From the NCBI GenBank assembly GCA_964019695.1, contig OZ026521.1, forward strand, positions 33,949,601 through 34,013,600: 64,000 nt of DNA, given 5' to 3'. The position numbers and the translations under genes were made by a program. The stretch is from Loripinus fragilis (taxonomy: Eukaryota > Mollusca > Bivalvia > Lucinida > Lucinidae). Positions 1 to 10,073 of the stretch are shown in pieces. Within the stretch, counting starts at the first letter, position 1, and each line of letters starts with the position of its first letter. The notes below the pieces were generated by a model. The model saw only the letters and a list, made by a program, of their open reading frames with translations, was not told the DNA's origin and did not search any database.

Positions 1-1832
1 TCGTTTTTCCAATACAAATCACGGCTTCTTAGATTTGGGATCTGTTGTGAGAGACCGATAACTTGGAGAAGTTCATAATTGTTTTTATTCTGGAGATTTC
101 ACTTTTTTTATCAATTTTAAATGATGGATGTACTTAATGTGGTATACTGTGTCAATATGCGTTACAATGCTTGTTCGTTAATGGTTAAAATTAAATCATA
201 ACCAATCTTTGACAAGATTTATTCAATGTCTTTCGCAGATATTAAGTTCCCCTGAGGAAAAGCTAAACATTTTGTCTTCAAGTGTTATATTTTCGAGAAG
301 CAACATAGACTGTCAACATAAACTGTCAAATTAATTGATTGTTCATAGCTTTGGATTCTTAAAAGATTTTTTAAACTCTTTGTAAATAAGCTGACGTCAT
401 CTAAATCCTGCTGATAATCCAGGTCAGATTGGGCCCAACAAAATGTCTGGCCTGATCTGGATCCAAACGGACCATGTTATAAGTGAATTGTGTTATAATA
501 GAATTATAGGAAAATGTCCATTTTATGTCTTCCAAAAGAAGTAGGGAAATTTGTTGTTTGTACTCTGTTCTTCTTTCCACCCAAATTTTATCTGGACGAG
601 TTCTCTGTAACCACTTGATGAAGTGTACTGATATTTGGGGATATGACAGATATGGATGTAAAGTTGTGCAAGAGGGTTCAAAATTTAAAATGTCGGACTC
701 AAAGGCAGACCCGCAGCCATGCCCAAAACTGCCCAAATTTTGTCTGACCACTCAAGGGATTGTTCTGAATTATTTTTGATATGATAAAAATTGATATATA
801 GTTTTGCAAGAAAGTTTGAAATTTGAAATCCCGAATAAAGGGCTGATGGACCTAGCTATATGCCCTAGTCCAAGGCCCAACCAATTCTTAATGTCCTGAT
901 ATATCTCAGAAACCATTCAGATCCCCACCCCTAAACCATATATATTCATGTTTCTTGTGGATGTCCCCCATGGTGTGTCTGGGCATGCCAAACCCCCTTT
1001 CAATGTTTATTCTAGGATTCTAAAACGAAGGGGGATTTTTAATGAAAAATTAAGCGAGCAGTAAAATACTTAAATAGTTCTGTTTTCTCTTAAAATACCC
1101 CCCTCTTCCTTAAAATTAGGGGGGGGGGGGGGATCTTTCAAAAGTTGGGGGTGGGGGTGGGATCCACTCATCCCTTTGCCTAGAAAAAACACTGCCCCTC
1201 ACTTCATTAAAGGCCTACCTAAATTAATTGGTGAAACCTAGATTTTTTTTCAGGTTTTCTGGAAAAAAAACATCATTTTGCCTTTCAAAATGCATAAAAT
1301 CATATTTTTTTCGAGAATTTTTTTTTAATAATATGTGTGCCTACCCTACCTATAATTTTTAGATCCGTACCTGTAACACACTTATTTTTTTTTATTTGGC
1401 TTATTAAATATATTTCAATTTTCTGTTTTACTTAATACTGTCAGGGATTAAAATGGAATGCTACCATGAACAAACTTATAGAGAACAAAGTGTGTGTCTC
1501 CTATGGCAGAAAAGTGACAACTGGAAATATTTGACGATTCTATTGCCCCAATTGAATGTGGTTGTATGAAACATCAGATCCTAATTAATGGAAAAATTTA
1601 AAGGCAAAATTTTTTTGAAGAATTTAAGACATTGAGATTTCCAATATGCCCTTACAATTTTTTTCCCATTCAGAAACTGGCAAATTTTTTCTCAATTTTG
1701 CATGTAAATGTTTCTTGTGGTGCTAAAAATATTAGATGCAGAAGCATCTTATTGAAACACATTTAATGAATTCTTAAATATATTTTGATTAAACAACATG
1801 ACACTACGGGAATTTTATTTAAAAATATACTT
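1..1832. other. Intronic stretch, no gene seen
   Basis: AT-rich non-coding sequence upstream of the WW exon. The only recognisable item is a degraded copy (about 415-480) of the GATCAGGCC palindrome family, with a TGTCTGGCCTGATCTGGATC core. There is a G-run at 1121-1132 and scattered T-runs. Two overlapping opposed short frames at 401-779 lie on that palindromic repeat and have no recognisable domain. Confidence 0.5.
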
Positions 1833-1836
1833 TCAA

Positions 1837-2079
1837 CCCTTTGTATACTGAAAACCCCCTAAATGAGTACTTTGGCAAACAGTGAAGACACAGATGAAAT
1901 GCAGCATAATGCTGCATTTCATTAGGGTCTGCACTGTTTGCTAAGATTAAAACAGCCTTCAGGAACTGATATACATCATAATTTAGAAAATTTTACCCTG
2001 TGATCCCTTAGGTTCATAATGTGCAGTCCCATCCTTATTGGTATTATCTGCTAGGGAAAATCCATCAGAATACAAAGGG
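1837..2079. mobile_element. TTAA-type MITE, CCCTTTGTATAC family, copy 1
   Basis: The left end reads tcaa then ccctttgtatactg. The right end reads agaatacaaaggg then ttaa, so the ends are inverted repeats flanked by TTAA-like sites (one base changed on the left). Inside is a hairpin around gatgaaatgcagcat, then atgctgcatttcat, flanked by caaacagtg and cactgtttg. TTAA duplication with CCC/GGG ends is typical of piggyBac-type non-autonomous elements; the superfamily call is inference. Related copies lie at 5043-5497 and 61900-62177. Confidence 0.65.
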
Positions 2080-2083
2080 TTAA

Positions 2084-2451
2084 GCATGTAAAAGAAGAAA
2101 AGAACTATTTTCTCACATTGGGGCTCGTATAAGTCACGCAAAGTATCTCTCACCAAGGGATGTGCCGCTACTATGAGAACTGTTTATGGAAATGGAGATA
2201 GAGTTCCGCTGATGTAGTTATAGAATAAAAACATTAATTTAGCATGAATAGCGGAAAATGATGCGTAAATCTCCCGGAATAATCAGTGTTGAAGGGATGA
2301 TCTGAGGGAGAGTGTGGTCGTTAAACGAAATCATGACTTTCTAGATTATGGGAAACAAGCCTTCCAGACACTTATGTCCATCTTTAAGAAAACGGAAAAG
2401 ACACAGGTCCCATCCTGCTGAGAATAAAGTTAATTGGTAAGCTTAAAGTTT
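2084..2451. other. Non-coding spacer
   Basis: Intronic sequence between a MITE and a SINE. No ORF, RNA gene or clear repeat was recognised, apart from the SINE target duplication at its right edge. Confidence 0.4.
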
Positions 2452-2673
2452 TTAGTGGAGTGCAGTGACTCAGTTGGTAAGGCATTAGACTGGGGATCGA
2501 AGGGTTGCTAGTTTGAGACTCACCCGAATCTCTGTGTTGTGTCCTTGAGCATGACACTTTATCCCCGGCTAAGTACTGGTTCAACCCAGAAAGACAGAAA
2601 TCATCCTGATGTGACTGAAAAATTGTTTACTGGGATGTAAAAATCAACACAAAAAGCTCAAAATTAACATGTG
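2452..2673 (+). mobile_element. tRNA-derived SINE, copy 1
   Basis: The head resembles a tRNA: an A-box-like region at cagtgactcagttggtaagg and a degraded B-box region at about 2510-2525. This is followed by the family body (aagtactggttcaaccca, ttgtttactgggatgtaa). A 14-bp duplication, taagcttaaagttt, flanks it at 2438-2451 and 2674-2687, showing insertion by target-primed reverse transcription. The tail is degraded. This is the oldest-looking copy in the window. Confidence 0.85.
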
Positions 2674-2748
2674 TAAGCTTAAAGTTTATTGGTAAGCTTG
2701 ATTTGCTCTCATCAATCATGTTAGGTCGTAAATGGTATATTATATAGA

Positions 2749-3085
2749 GGATCTTACATTAGTGCTCATGTTCTATTGAATTTATTAAACGAGTTGGGGA
2801 AAAGAGATAAAATGCGGGGCTTGCCAAGTATTTTATCTCTTTTTGGCAACGGGTTTAATAAATTCAATAATACAAGAGCACGAATGTTAGATTCTATTTA
2901 TCATATGACATTAAGATTACTTTGAAATCTCATTTCTGCCGTAAAAAATTATAATTTTATCATTATGTACGCAACATTGTCATTGACATCATAACGTTTC
3001 CCGAAAATCTGTAAACCACTAGTGGTTTTTCAATTTTATTGCATGGCGTTATTTCACTCTCAGACACAACCTCACGTGATAAATA
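2749..3085. repeat. Inverted-repeat element, unsplit copy
   Basis: The left arm (gtgctcatgttctattgaat, aaacgagttg) is inversely repeated on the right (caacgggttt, then attcaataatacaagagcac), with a loop around gcggggcttgcc. A further 190 bp runs to cacgtgataaat. The same sequence recurs at 8029-8820 and 10221-11012, but there it is interrupted by a 493-bp insertion. This copy therefore acts as the empty site. Confidence 0.7.
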
Positions 3086-3473
3086 AAAATTATAAAAAAG
3101 GTTACAGTAAATGTAATAAAATTTCAAGCACTTTTCTCTTTCTGTTTTCAAATAAAAGGTTGGTTATTAGGGCTGGAATTCACCAAATGCTTGTGAGAAT
3201 AGCAAGCAGAGAAGACTGTGTGTCAGTGCTGTTTGTTTAGGCCTAATTGGCAGGCAACCAGTATTCGAAGTTTTAGAAAAGTTCCCTGTAGTGTTCAATG
3301 ATTCAGAATTGTTGACAATCAGTACTGTAGAATAAGCTTTGACTTTAAAAATGCCATGATCATGATGATTGGTGCTTTATTGATAAAGGCAGCATTCCTG
3401 AACTCCCCCTCCCCCCTCCCCCCACCCCCCACCCCCCCCACCTCTCAGGAAGACAAATATATAGCTGTACTAG

Positions 3474-4056
3474 GCGGAGCTTAGTTTCTTATAATGCACT
3501 GGTTATGTTAGACGACTGATCTGATCTGATCTAGATGATAATCAACATGGTGACAAAGCTGATAAGAGCTAACAATCATTTCACATATAAAGTCAACAGT
3601 GGGTGGAGCTTAACTACTTTGTAGATTAGATTAGACAATCTGATAAGCAGCATGGTCACTGAGCCGATAAGAGCTGTCAATCATTTCACATGTAAAGTCA
3701 ACAGTGGGTGGAGCTTAGCTCCTTTGTAGATTAGATTAGATCGCTAACTGATCTGGCTGATAAGCCATAAAGGGTCACTGAACTAATAGGAGCTGTCAAT
3801 CATTTCACCTGTAAAGTCAGCAGTGGGCGGAGCTTAGCTTCTTTGTAGATTGGATTAGACCACTGACCTGGTCTAGCTGATAAGCAGCATGGTCACTGAG
3901 CTAGTCAGAGCTGTCAATCATTTCACCTGTAAAGCCAGCAGTGGGCGGAGCTTAGCTTCTTTGTAGATTGGATTAGACCACTGGCCTGGTCTAGCTGATA
4001 AGCAGCATGGTCACTGAGCTAATCAGAGCTGTCAATCATTTCACAGGTAAAGTCAG
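3474..4056 (+). repeat. Minisatellite, about 120-bp unit, five copies
   Basis: Five imperfect tandem units, each built of gtgggcggagcttagcttc, ttgtagattggattagac, ctgataagcagcatggtcac and gctgtcaatcatttcac. The last three copies are most alike and the first is most diverged. There is no open frame. A C-rich run (about 3406-3441) precedes the array. Confidence 0.85.
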
Positions 4057-5038
4057 CCGCCAATCAAATTTAAGTTAACAGCTCCACTGTTTGCTTACAG
4101 AATGTTGTATTGAAATTTGAATAAAAATGTAAAATACCAACCAACAACCCTTAAAATGGAAATGGACTGATCCAGTTGATAACAGTGGGAAATACCCATT
4201 CAGCTTAAAGGGGTTAAAATCTCAGAACTGCAACTTCAAAGCTATAGTTTAGTTTGATAAACTTTTTTGCTTTATAAAAAAAGCAAGGAGGGTAGAAGGG
4301 GGCCTTGGTTTCTCAAGACGTTATCAAGGCTCAATCCATCCCCAAACGACTCTGCATGTTGATAGGTTGTGAAGCAAGACCAAAAATCAAGGAATAGAGC
4401 ATTGATCCCCATTATTGTAAATATTTTCCAAAAATCAATGAAGCAGATTCAAATTTCAATAAGTTCTTCTGATATTAAATTCTGACAAGCTTTAAGTCTT
4501 ATGCAGACAGTGTTTGGTTCCAGTGTTTTATTCTGCAATTCTCAGCATATGTAACGATATCACTGGCATGAGAGGGAGAAATTCATTTTTCTTGACAGTC
4601 CTGTAATTAGATTGTTTCAAGCCTTGATTTTGGTGGCATTATTTAGATTTCCTCTGAGGGTTAGAGCTAATAATATCGTACATCCTTAAATGCTCTCCCT
4701 TTATTCTACAGCAGCCAACATTTTGGGATAAAAATCATCATAGCAAAATGATGTTCTATATAAATGGTCTGCTGGAAGACTATTCACATGAAATATCAAA
4801 GCATTAATTTCGTCGATCACCCCAAAAATGGAGATATAAATTTTGTCGTCCGCTGCTGTGATTGGCGCATTAAAGGCAAAATCAAGACAGTCTCAGAGCG
4901 GAGCGTTTTTGATCTTTTTTAGATTGATACGCAACTGAGCAATTTTCTGTAGATCATTTTCTGCTTATATGCCATGAGATAGAGCAGCTACAAAATGTAG
5001 TAGAAGTGGTTCCTTGAATGATCAACTGTACTGCATTG
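4057..5038. other. Intronic stretch with one dispersed repeat
   Basis: At 4115-4217 there is a repeat (accaaccaacaacccttaaa, aaatggactgatccagttga) that recurs at about 7765-7862. Otherwise this is AT-rich non-coding DNA with no supported gene. Confidence 0.45.
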
Positions 5039-5042
5039 TTAA

Positions 5043-5497
5043 CCCTTTCTATACTAATGGATTTTTCCTTCTGGTTTGATTTTTTGTTTGATTCGTTTGA
5101 TTTGATTCTTTACGTCCCATCAACAATCTTTCAGTTAAACAGGGACAGGTCTTCCTGGGTTGAACCAGTACTAAGCTAGGATAAATGTGTCTTGCTTAAG
5201 GACCACAACGCAGTGGTGCCAGTGAGGCTCGAACCCGCGGCCTCTCGGTCTCGAGTCAAGCACTCTACCACTGAGCCACTGCGCTCCCAATCCTTCCGGT
5301 TTAATACAATAAACTTGTGATAGTCCATTGTACATATCTAGGGGTGTCAGGTTATAATTTTTTAAAAAAATATTGTTTTATTTTGTCTGAAAATCTTTTT
5401 TACCTAAGCAAACAGTGTAGACGCTGATGAAATGCAGCATTATGGGTCTTCACTGTTTGCAAAAGTACTCTTTTAGGGTTTTCCTGTATACAAAGGG
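5043..5497. mobile_element. TTAA-type MITE copy 2, carrying a nested SINE
   Basis: TTAA at 5039-5042 and 5498-5501 flanks inverted ends ccctttctatact and tgtatacaaaggg. The interior resembles copy 1, including gatgaaatgcagcat and cactgtttgc, but lacks the second hairpin arm. A minus-strand SINE (5078-5290) with its own target duplication is inserted in the left half, so the MITE was in place before the SINE. Confidence 0.75.
5078..5290 (-). mobile_element. tRNA-derived SINE, minus strand
   Basis: Read on the minus strand it starts gggagcgcagtggctcagtg, has the B box ggttcgagcctc and the body tagtactggttcaaccc, and ends gatgggacgtaaagaatcaa with a caaa-rich tail. The duplication tccttctggttt (5066-5077) and tccttccggttt (5291-5302) differs at one base. 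It is inserted into a TTAA-type MITE. Confidence 0.9.
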
Positions 5498-5501
5498 TTA
5501 A

Positions 5502-5866
5502 CTGGTTCCATGCTGGCGGCAACTTTTGTCTTCATCTATCCCTAAGAGCAAACCGTTTCTACCCAGATCAGGCCTGACAGAAAGCCTGACAGACGGTCAG
5601 GCCTTTCTGTCAGGCCTGATTTGGATCCAAGCTGTTTGATACCCTGATATTATTCCCAAAAGATTATTTTGAAAAAAATCAATTTAGAAAAATGTTCTGT
5701 ATTTGTATTATATGAAATAAAGATGGAGAACCAAAAAAAAATTTATTTTTTTTTTTGGGGGGGGGGGGTCTAATGGGAATTTTTTGTCTGGAATTGGGAA
5801 AAAAACATACTTTTTGGCATTGGGCCCAAAATTGGGTGAGGAAGAGCCCTGACCATGCAGAGTTAA
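5502..5866. repeat. GATCAGGCC palindrome element and spacer
   Basis: About 5563-5640 folds into a long hairpin: cagatcaggcctgacagaaa pairs with tttctgtcaggcctgatttg. It belongs to the family that recurs at 9300-9360, 47330-47420, 48130-48200 and 60110-60190. A G-run (5757-5768) follows. The ORF across this G-run is in a different frame from the WW exon and is not coding. Confidence 0.6.
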
Positions 5867-5967
5867 ATGGATTTTTTCTCTCTATTTCAGTTACAAGACA
5901 CAGTCCTCATCATGTTTACCACCCAGAGAACACTGGGACCCTGGCAACAGCTGTATTCCCTATGTTA
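5867..5967 (+). repeat. Partial tandem copy of WW exon and its acceptor
   Basis: About 100 bp starting at atggattttttctctc is repeated from 5968. Each copy contains the end of the intron, a tttcag acceptor and about 76 exon bases coding for KTQSSS..LPPREHWDPGNSC. The upstream copy has no donor of its own and runs straight into the second copy's intron end. The two acceptors (exon bases from 5891 and from 5990) are exactly 99 nt apart, and the intervening 33 codons are open in the exon's frame. Use of the upstream acceptor would therefore add 33 residues without a stop. The key Trp of the SSSW motif is Cys in the upstream copy, so that copy looks less constrained. Confidence 0.85.
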
Positions 5968-5989
5968 ATGGATTTTTTCTTTATTTCAG

Positions 5990-6109
5990 TCACAAGACAC
6001 AGTCATCGTCATGGTTACCACCAAGAGAACACTGGGACCCTGGCAACAGCTGTATGCCCTATGGTTGGGAGGAGGGTATTGACAGAAATAACAAGTCCTA
6101 CTTCATTAA
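5990..6109 (+). CDS. FRMPD4: FRMPD4-like gene, WW-domain exon (internal)
   Basis: Internal exon of a FERM and PDZ domain-containing scaffold. The acceptor is a pyrimidine tract ending in cag at 5987-5989 and the donor is gtaagt at 6110. The first base completes a codon begun upstream, and the last two bases (AA) complete an Asn codon with the next exon. The translation contains SSSWLPP, then PYGWEEGIDRNNKSYFI, which is the N-terminal and central part of a WW domain (first Trp plus the YF pair). The order Ser/Thr-rich HKTQSSSW, PYGWE, YFIN matches the N-terminus of vertebrate FRMPD4/Preso as I remember it. Known family role: postsynaptic or cortical scaffold; the WW domain binds proline-rich partners. 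The start codon is not in the window. A partial copy of this exon lies directly upstream. Confidence 0.88.
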
Positions 6110-6593
6110 GTAAGTGTTCATTCCTTCTATGCACTTCCATCTGTCTGTCTGTACATCTGCCTGTCCGTCCTCAGTCAAAGCTATCATGGAATTTCATGAA
6201 GCTTCTACTGTAAGCTACATGTATATGTATGACCGTTGTGGGGTGATGCCTATATCCATGAAGTTTTGTGATAATGTCATCACTTGTACAGGAGTTATTG
6301 CCCTTTGTTGCTCAAAGTGAACTATTGTGTTCACACAATGTCACAGTTTTCATTGTGCGCTATCATCAACAATTTGTTTTAAATGACAACTCCAGAGTGA
6401 GGCTGCTGTAACCACTGGGCCATTTTTAACGAAACGTCACAAGAATTTTCCATTAATTGGTGACCTTTTAAAAAATAGCAAACCCAGTCTGTGTTTTTCA
6501 AATATTGTAGGTTCTCTATTTCTGAAGGGCTCTTTTTCCAGATTATTTATCTGTCAAAATAACATGCCTGCCAAACGGCATGGCATATTGCCG
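6110..6593. other. Start of 27-kb intron, no gene seen
   Basis: Intron sequence after the WW exon donor, with a short ctgtctgtctg-type simple repeat at about 6142-6170. The short frames here overlap the exon out of phase and are rejected. Confidence 0.5.
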
Positions 6594-7621
6594 CTAAAGG
6601 CCCTGTCACACTACGACGTATAGCACCAACGTATGCCGACGTATGAAAAAATCAGCAAGTACGTTGATATACGCTAAGTAAGGTAGAAATAAGTTTTAAA
6701 CACTTTACGAATATGCTCTAGTACAGTGGTATACATTGACACAGTTTTTGCATCAGCGTATGCGAACGTTCTGCTTCTATACATTAGGCATACGCTAGGT
6801 GTACGCAGCAGGTAAGTTATGCATACATTAAGGCACGTTAGCACCAACGCATGCGGATGTATGAGAAATGAAGCAAGTACCTTGGTGTACGCTGAATACG
6901 TTAGAGATAAGTTTTAAACATGTTAGGAACACGCTACTGTATGTTGGTATACGTTGTCATATGGTGAATAGATCTCAAAATTTTGTACTTGCATAAAAAA
7001 TCTTCAGCGTATGCTGACGTATTGCTTATATGTTAAGCATAAGTTAGATGTACGCAACAGGTAAGTTATGCATACGTTACGGTACGTTAGCACCAACGTA
7101 TCAGGACGTATGAAAATTAACCAAGTAAGTTGGTGTACGCTGAATAAGTTAGAGATACGTTTTTAATATGTTATGAACACGCTACAGTACGTTGGTATAC
7201 GTTGTCATATGGCAAAGTGGTCACAAAATTTTGTACTGTTTTATACGTTTTACATAAGTTAGATGTACGCCACATGTAAGTTATGCATATGTTCACGTAC
7301 GTTAAATGAACAATTTAGCATACGTTAGACGAACGTTGTGCATAAATTTCTCATAAGTCAAGAACGCAAGTGATATGCTGGGCATACGCTTTTATACGCT
7401 GATACAAGTATAAGTTATGTTACGTCGGGAATAAGTTATGAATAAGTTACTCATAAGTTAGACATGCATTCTATATTCGTTTCGCGTACGCTTTTCATAA
7501 GTTCAGAGAGAGGCTTTCTCTGACTTTTTAATTAGATTTTGGCGTAGGCAAGCGTACTAGATATATTTTTCATACGTCGGCATACGTTGGCTAAAACGTT
7601 ATAGTGTGACAGGGCCTTTAG
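6594..7621. mobile_element. 1.0-kb TIR element of TACGTT-like words, unclassified
   Basis: The ends are perfect 20-bp inverted repeats: ctaaaggccctgtcacacta on the left, and its complement agtgtgacagggcctttag plus one base on the right. The interior consists of degenerate direct and inverted repeats of words such as gcaccaacgtatg, cataagttagatgtacgc, gttatgcatacgtt and ttggtatacgttgtcatat, with three broad sub-units starting near 6630, 6840 and 7090. No ORF of useful length and no transposase are present, so it is non-autonomous. If CTAAAG...CTTTAG belongs to the TIR, no separate target duplication is evident; I cannot assign a superfamily. Confidence 0.8.
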
Positions 7622-8028
7622 GAAACTAATTCAACCTATATAAGCCTGGTGTCCTTTCTGTGGGACATTGGCAAATGGTGCAGACCCAGGTCAGACGCCA
7701 CAAAACATGGCGTCTAATCAGGGTCTCCACTGTTTGCTTACAGATTTTTTTTTAAAATTTAACTAAAAATGAAAACAACCAGCCAGCAACCCTTAAAAGG
7801 CAAATGGACTGGTCCAATTGATAAGAGTTGGAAATGTACCATTCGGCTTAAATGGGTTAAAGCTCACCTGAAATGGCTGATAAAATTATTTGGCAGAAAT
7901 GGTCACTGGGTGACCTTCTACAAGAATTGCTTAAACAAAGATCTGTTGAAAAGCATTAGCTGTCAGGGGTGTGGCTGATTTCCCTCTTTAAACATTTGCT
8001 GCTTTGAAAACCAAACAAATTGGCATAC

Positions 8029-8820
8029 ATGAGTGCTCATGTTTTATTGAATTTATTAAACGAGTTGGAGAAAAGAAATAAAATGCGTGGCTTGCCGAGC
8101 ATTATATCTCTTTTTCGCAACAAGTTTAATAAAGGACCTGGGATAGTTTCCTATTCAATCTGCCCAAATTTTGACAGCATGTGGCTAGGATAATGCATAA
8201 CTGAAAACTATAGTTTTGTGCTTAAATCAAACCCCTACATTTAGTGCACCTAGCAAAATGAAAATATTTTGAAAATATTGCATGATTATGCCAGGACTCT
8301 AGGGATTAGGGAGTGGGGGTAGTTTTTGTGACCGAATTTTATTTCACAGAAAGTCAAAGTTTCGTCGGGTATTCACCTAAGTACATGTAAATATTATGTT
8401 TGTGACGCAGAATTTGAGACGAAAGTGTTGCGATTGCATAAAATTTGGGTTGAGAAGATTTCATTGTTTCATCTAAACAAGTGTGCTGTCAATTACTTTT
8501 GACTATTACCTGTAATGCTTCAAGGTTTGAACCTACTATCTTTTTCATAGAAAAAATATCATTTTCCATGAAACTTTTCTCTGGTCATTTTTATGGGCAA
8601 TCCTTCATTAAGACTGTCCTAGGTCCTTCAATAATACAAGAGCATGAATGTTAGATTCTATTTATCATATGACATTAAGATTACTTTGAAATCTCATTTC
8701 TGTCGTAAAAATGTTATTATTTGTCATTATGTACGCAACGTTGTTATGGACATCAAGTGGTTTATCAATTTTATTGCATGGTGTTATCTCACTCCCAGAC
8801 ACTACGTTGTATGATAAATG
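8029..8820. repeat. Inverted-repeat element split by an insertion
   Basis: Homologous to 2749-3085 (gagtgctcatgttttattga to the right part gacactacgttgtatgataa), but split at 8134-8626 by the GGACCT element. The duplicated copy is at 10221-11012. Confidence 0.7.
8134..8626. mobile_element. 493-bp insertion with GGACCT ends
   Basis: Ends are ggacctgggatag and, inverted, ctgtcctaggtcc. It interrupts the inverted-repeat element that is uninterrupted at 2749-3085: flanks taataaa and ttcaataatacaag are contiguous there. This shows insertion directly. No target duplication is evident and no transposase is encoded. An identical copy lies at 10326-10818 through the tandem duplication. Confidence 0.75.
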
Positions 8821-9299
8821 GCCATTAGTGACCCTCGACAAAAATTGCTAAAATGAATTTGGTTGGTCAATAAACATGGCCCGCCAGAGGGCTTGGCTTA
8901 TTGTAGCTAGGGAAACTTTCAAAATCTTTCTCTCTGAAACTCAAAATAATTTGCCAGAAATGGTCAATGATGGCTAAAACATATTTGATCCACTGAAAAA
9001 CAAGGTGTGGGTGCGGAGTGTGAGGTTTATAATAGATTTAATCTCGGAAACCAATGGTCAGACAGATTTTTTTAATTCGCAAACGACAAAAAGCATACAA
9101 AATTACCCAGCATGCAAATAGTAAATTAAACAAGAAAAACCTCCTTTATCATCATTTATCTGCTAATTTCTTCATTTCCAGCCTCTCAGACCTCTAAAGA
9201 TAATGTTTATAAAGAAATTTTGAATGCTTTTTTGTTGTCTGCTGATTTTTTTCAAAATCAACTTTTTTGAAAAATTCTTTCAGGAATACCATTAAAGTG

Positions 9300-9360
9300 T
9301 CAAACAATTTGGATCCAGATCAGGCCCGACATTTGTCGGGCCTGATCTGGGTCCAAACTG
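9300..9360. repeat. GATCAGGCC palindrome element core
   Basis: A near-perfect hairpin: ggatccagatcaggcccgac pairs with gtcgggcctgatctgggtcc across the loop attt. Flanks aaacaatt and aaactgtttgcaaagg extend the pairing. Duplicated at 11492-11552. The two opposed short ORFs over this region are products of the palindrome. Confidence 0.7.
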
Positions 9361-9780
9361 TTTGCAAAGGTTATCAGCAGACGACACTAGTACGCAAAGA
9401 GATGAAAGGATGTTCATTTCCGTATTATTTATATACCCTGGACATTTTGTATTAGCAGATCTCTTATCTCCGGGGAGCAGAACCGATTTCTTCATCAAAA
9501 ACAAGACCCGTTGTTGTTGATTCTTTTTTTATTCAAATACTGGTTTCATATATACACTGAAATAATGACAATGTAATTCCGAAGAGAAATCAGAAAATCC
9601 ACAGCTTTGAATTATAAACCGTATTCTACTGATAAGCGGCGGCGGCACATAAGTCCTGATTAACAAAAACTTTGATGGTAAAATTGTGAAAATTTTCTTA
9701 TCCATCTTCTGTCATATTTGTTTGGGGTGCTCAAAAGAACCATCTCATTGAGACGGTTCTTTTGAGTACCCACAACATAA

Positions 9781-9961
9781 GGAGTGCAGTGGCTCAGTTG
9801 GTAGAGTGTTAGACTGGTGATCAAAGAGTTTCTGGTTCAAGCCTCACCTTGAGCAAAACACTTTATCCGCTGTTAGTACTGGTTCAACCCACGAAGACTG
9901 TCCCAACATGAATGAAAAATTGTTGACTGGGACGTAAAGATACAAACTAAACCAAAACCAG
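9781..9961 (+). mobile_element. tRNA-derived SINE in duplication unit 1
   Basis: Begins ggagtgcagtggctcagttg (A-box region), has the B box ggttcaagcctc, the body gttagtactggttcaaccca and the end gactgggacgtaaagataca. Flanked by aacataa at 9774-9780 and 9962-9968. Confidence 0.85.
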
Positions 9962-10073
9962 AACATAATTTTTATGTCATGGTTGAGATAGGAAGAAAAT
10001 TAATTTTTAGATACGCAAGGCCTCTGTTCATACACGGCTGACAATCTGTCGAATGCGAAACCGGCGGTTCAGC

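Larger units (their letters stand above)
7882..10073. repeat. Tandem duplication, unit 1 (2,192 bp)
   Basis: Starting at aaaattatttggcagaaatg, the sequence to 10073 is repeated from 10074 to 12265 with an offset of 2,192 everywhere I compared it. I saw no mismatch, and predicted frames in both orientations are identical. The junctions share only AAA (gttcagcaaa joined to attatttggc). The unit carries an interrupted inverted-repeat element, a GATCAGGCC palindrome (about 9300-9360), a hairpin (9727-9771) and a SINE (9781-9961). Confidence 0.95.

Noticed and set aside
3474..4056. Regular repeats as a CRISPR-like array
   Set aside because: Units are about 120 bp with no alternation of constant repeat and unique spacer, and the context is an animal intron.
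5755..6213. 152-codon ORF over the WW exon region
   Set aside because: It is in a different frame from the WW exon; its internal repetition comes from the 100-bp duplication.
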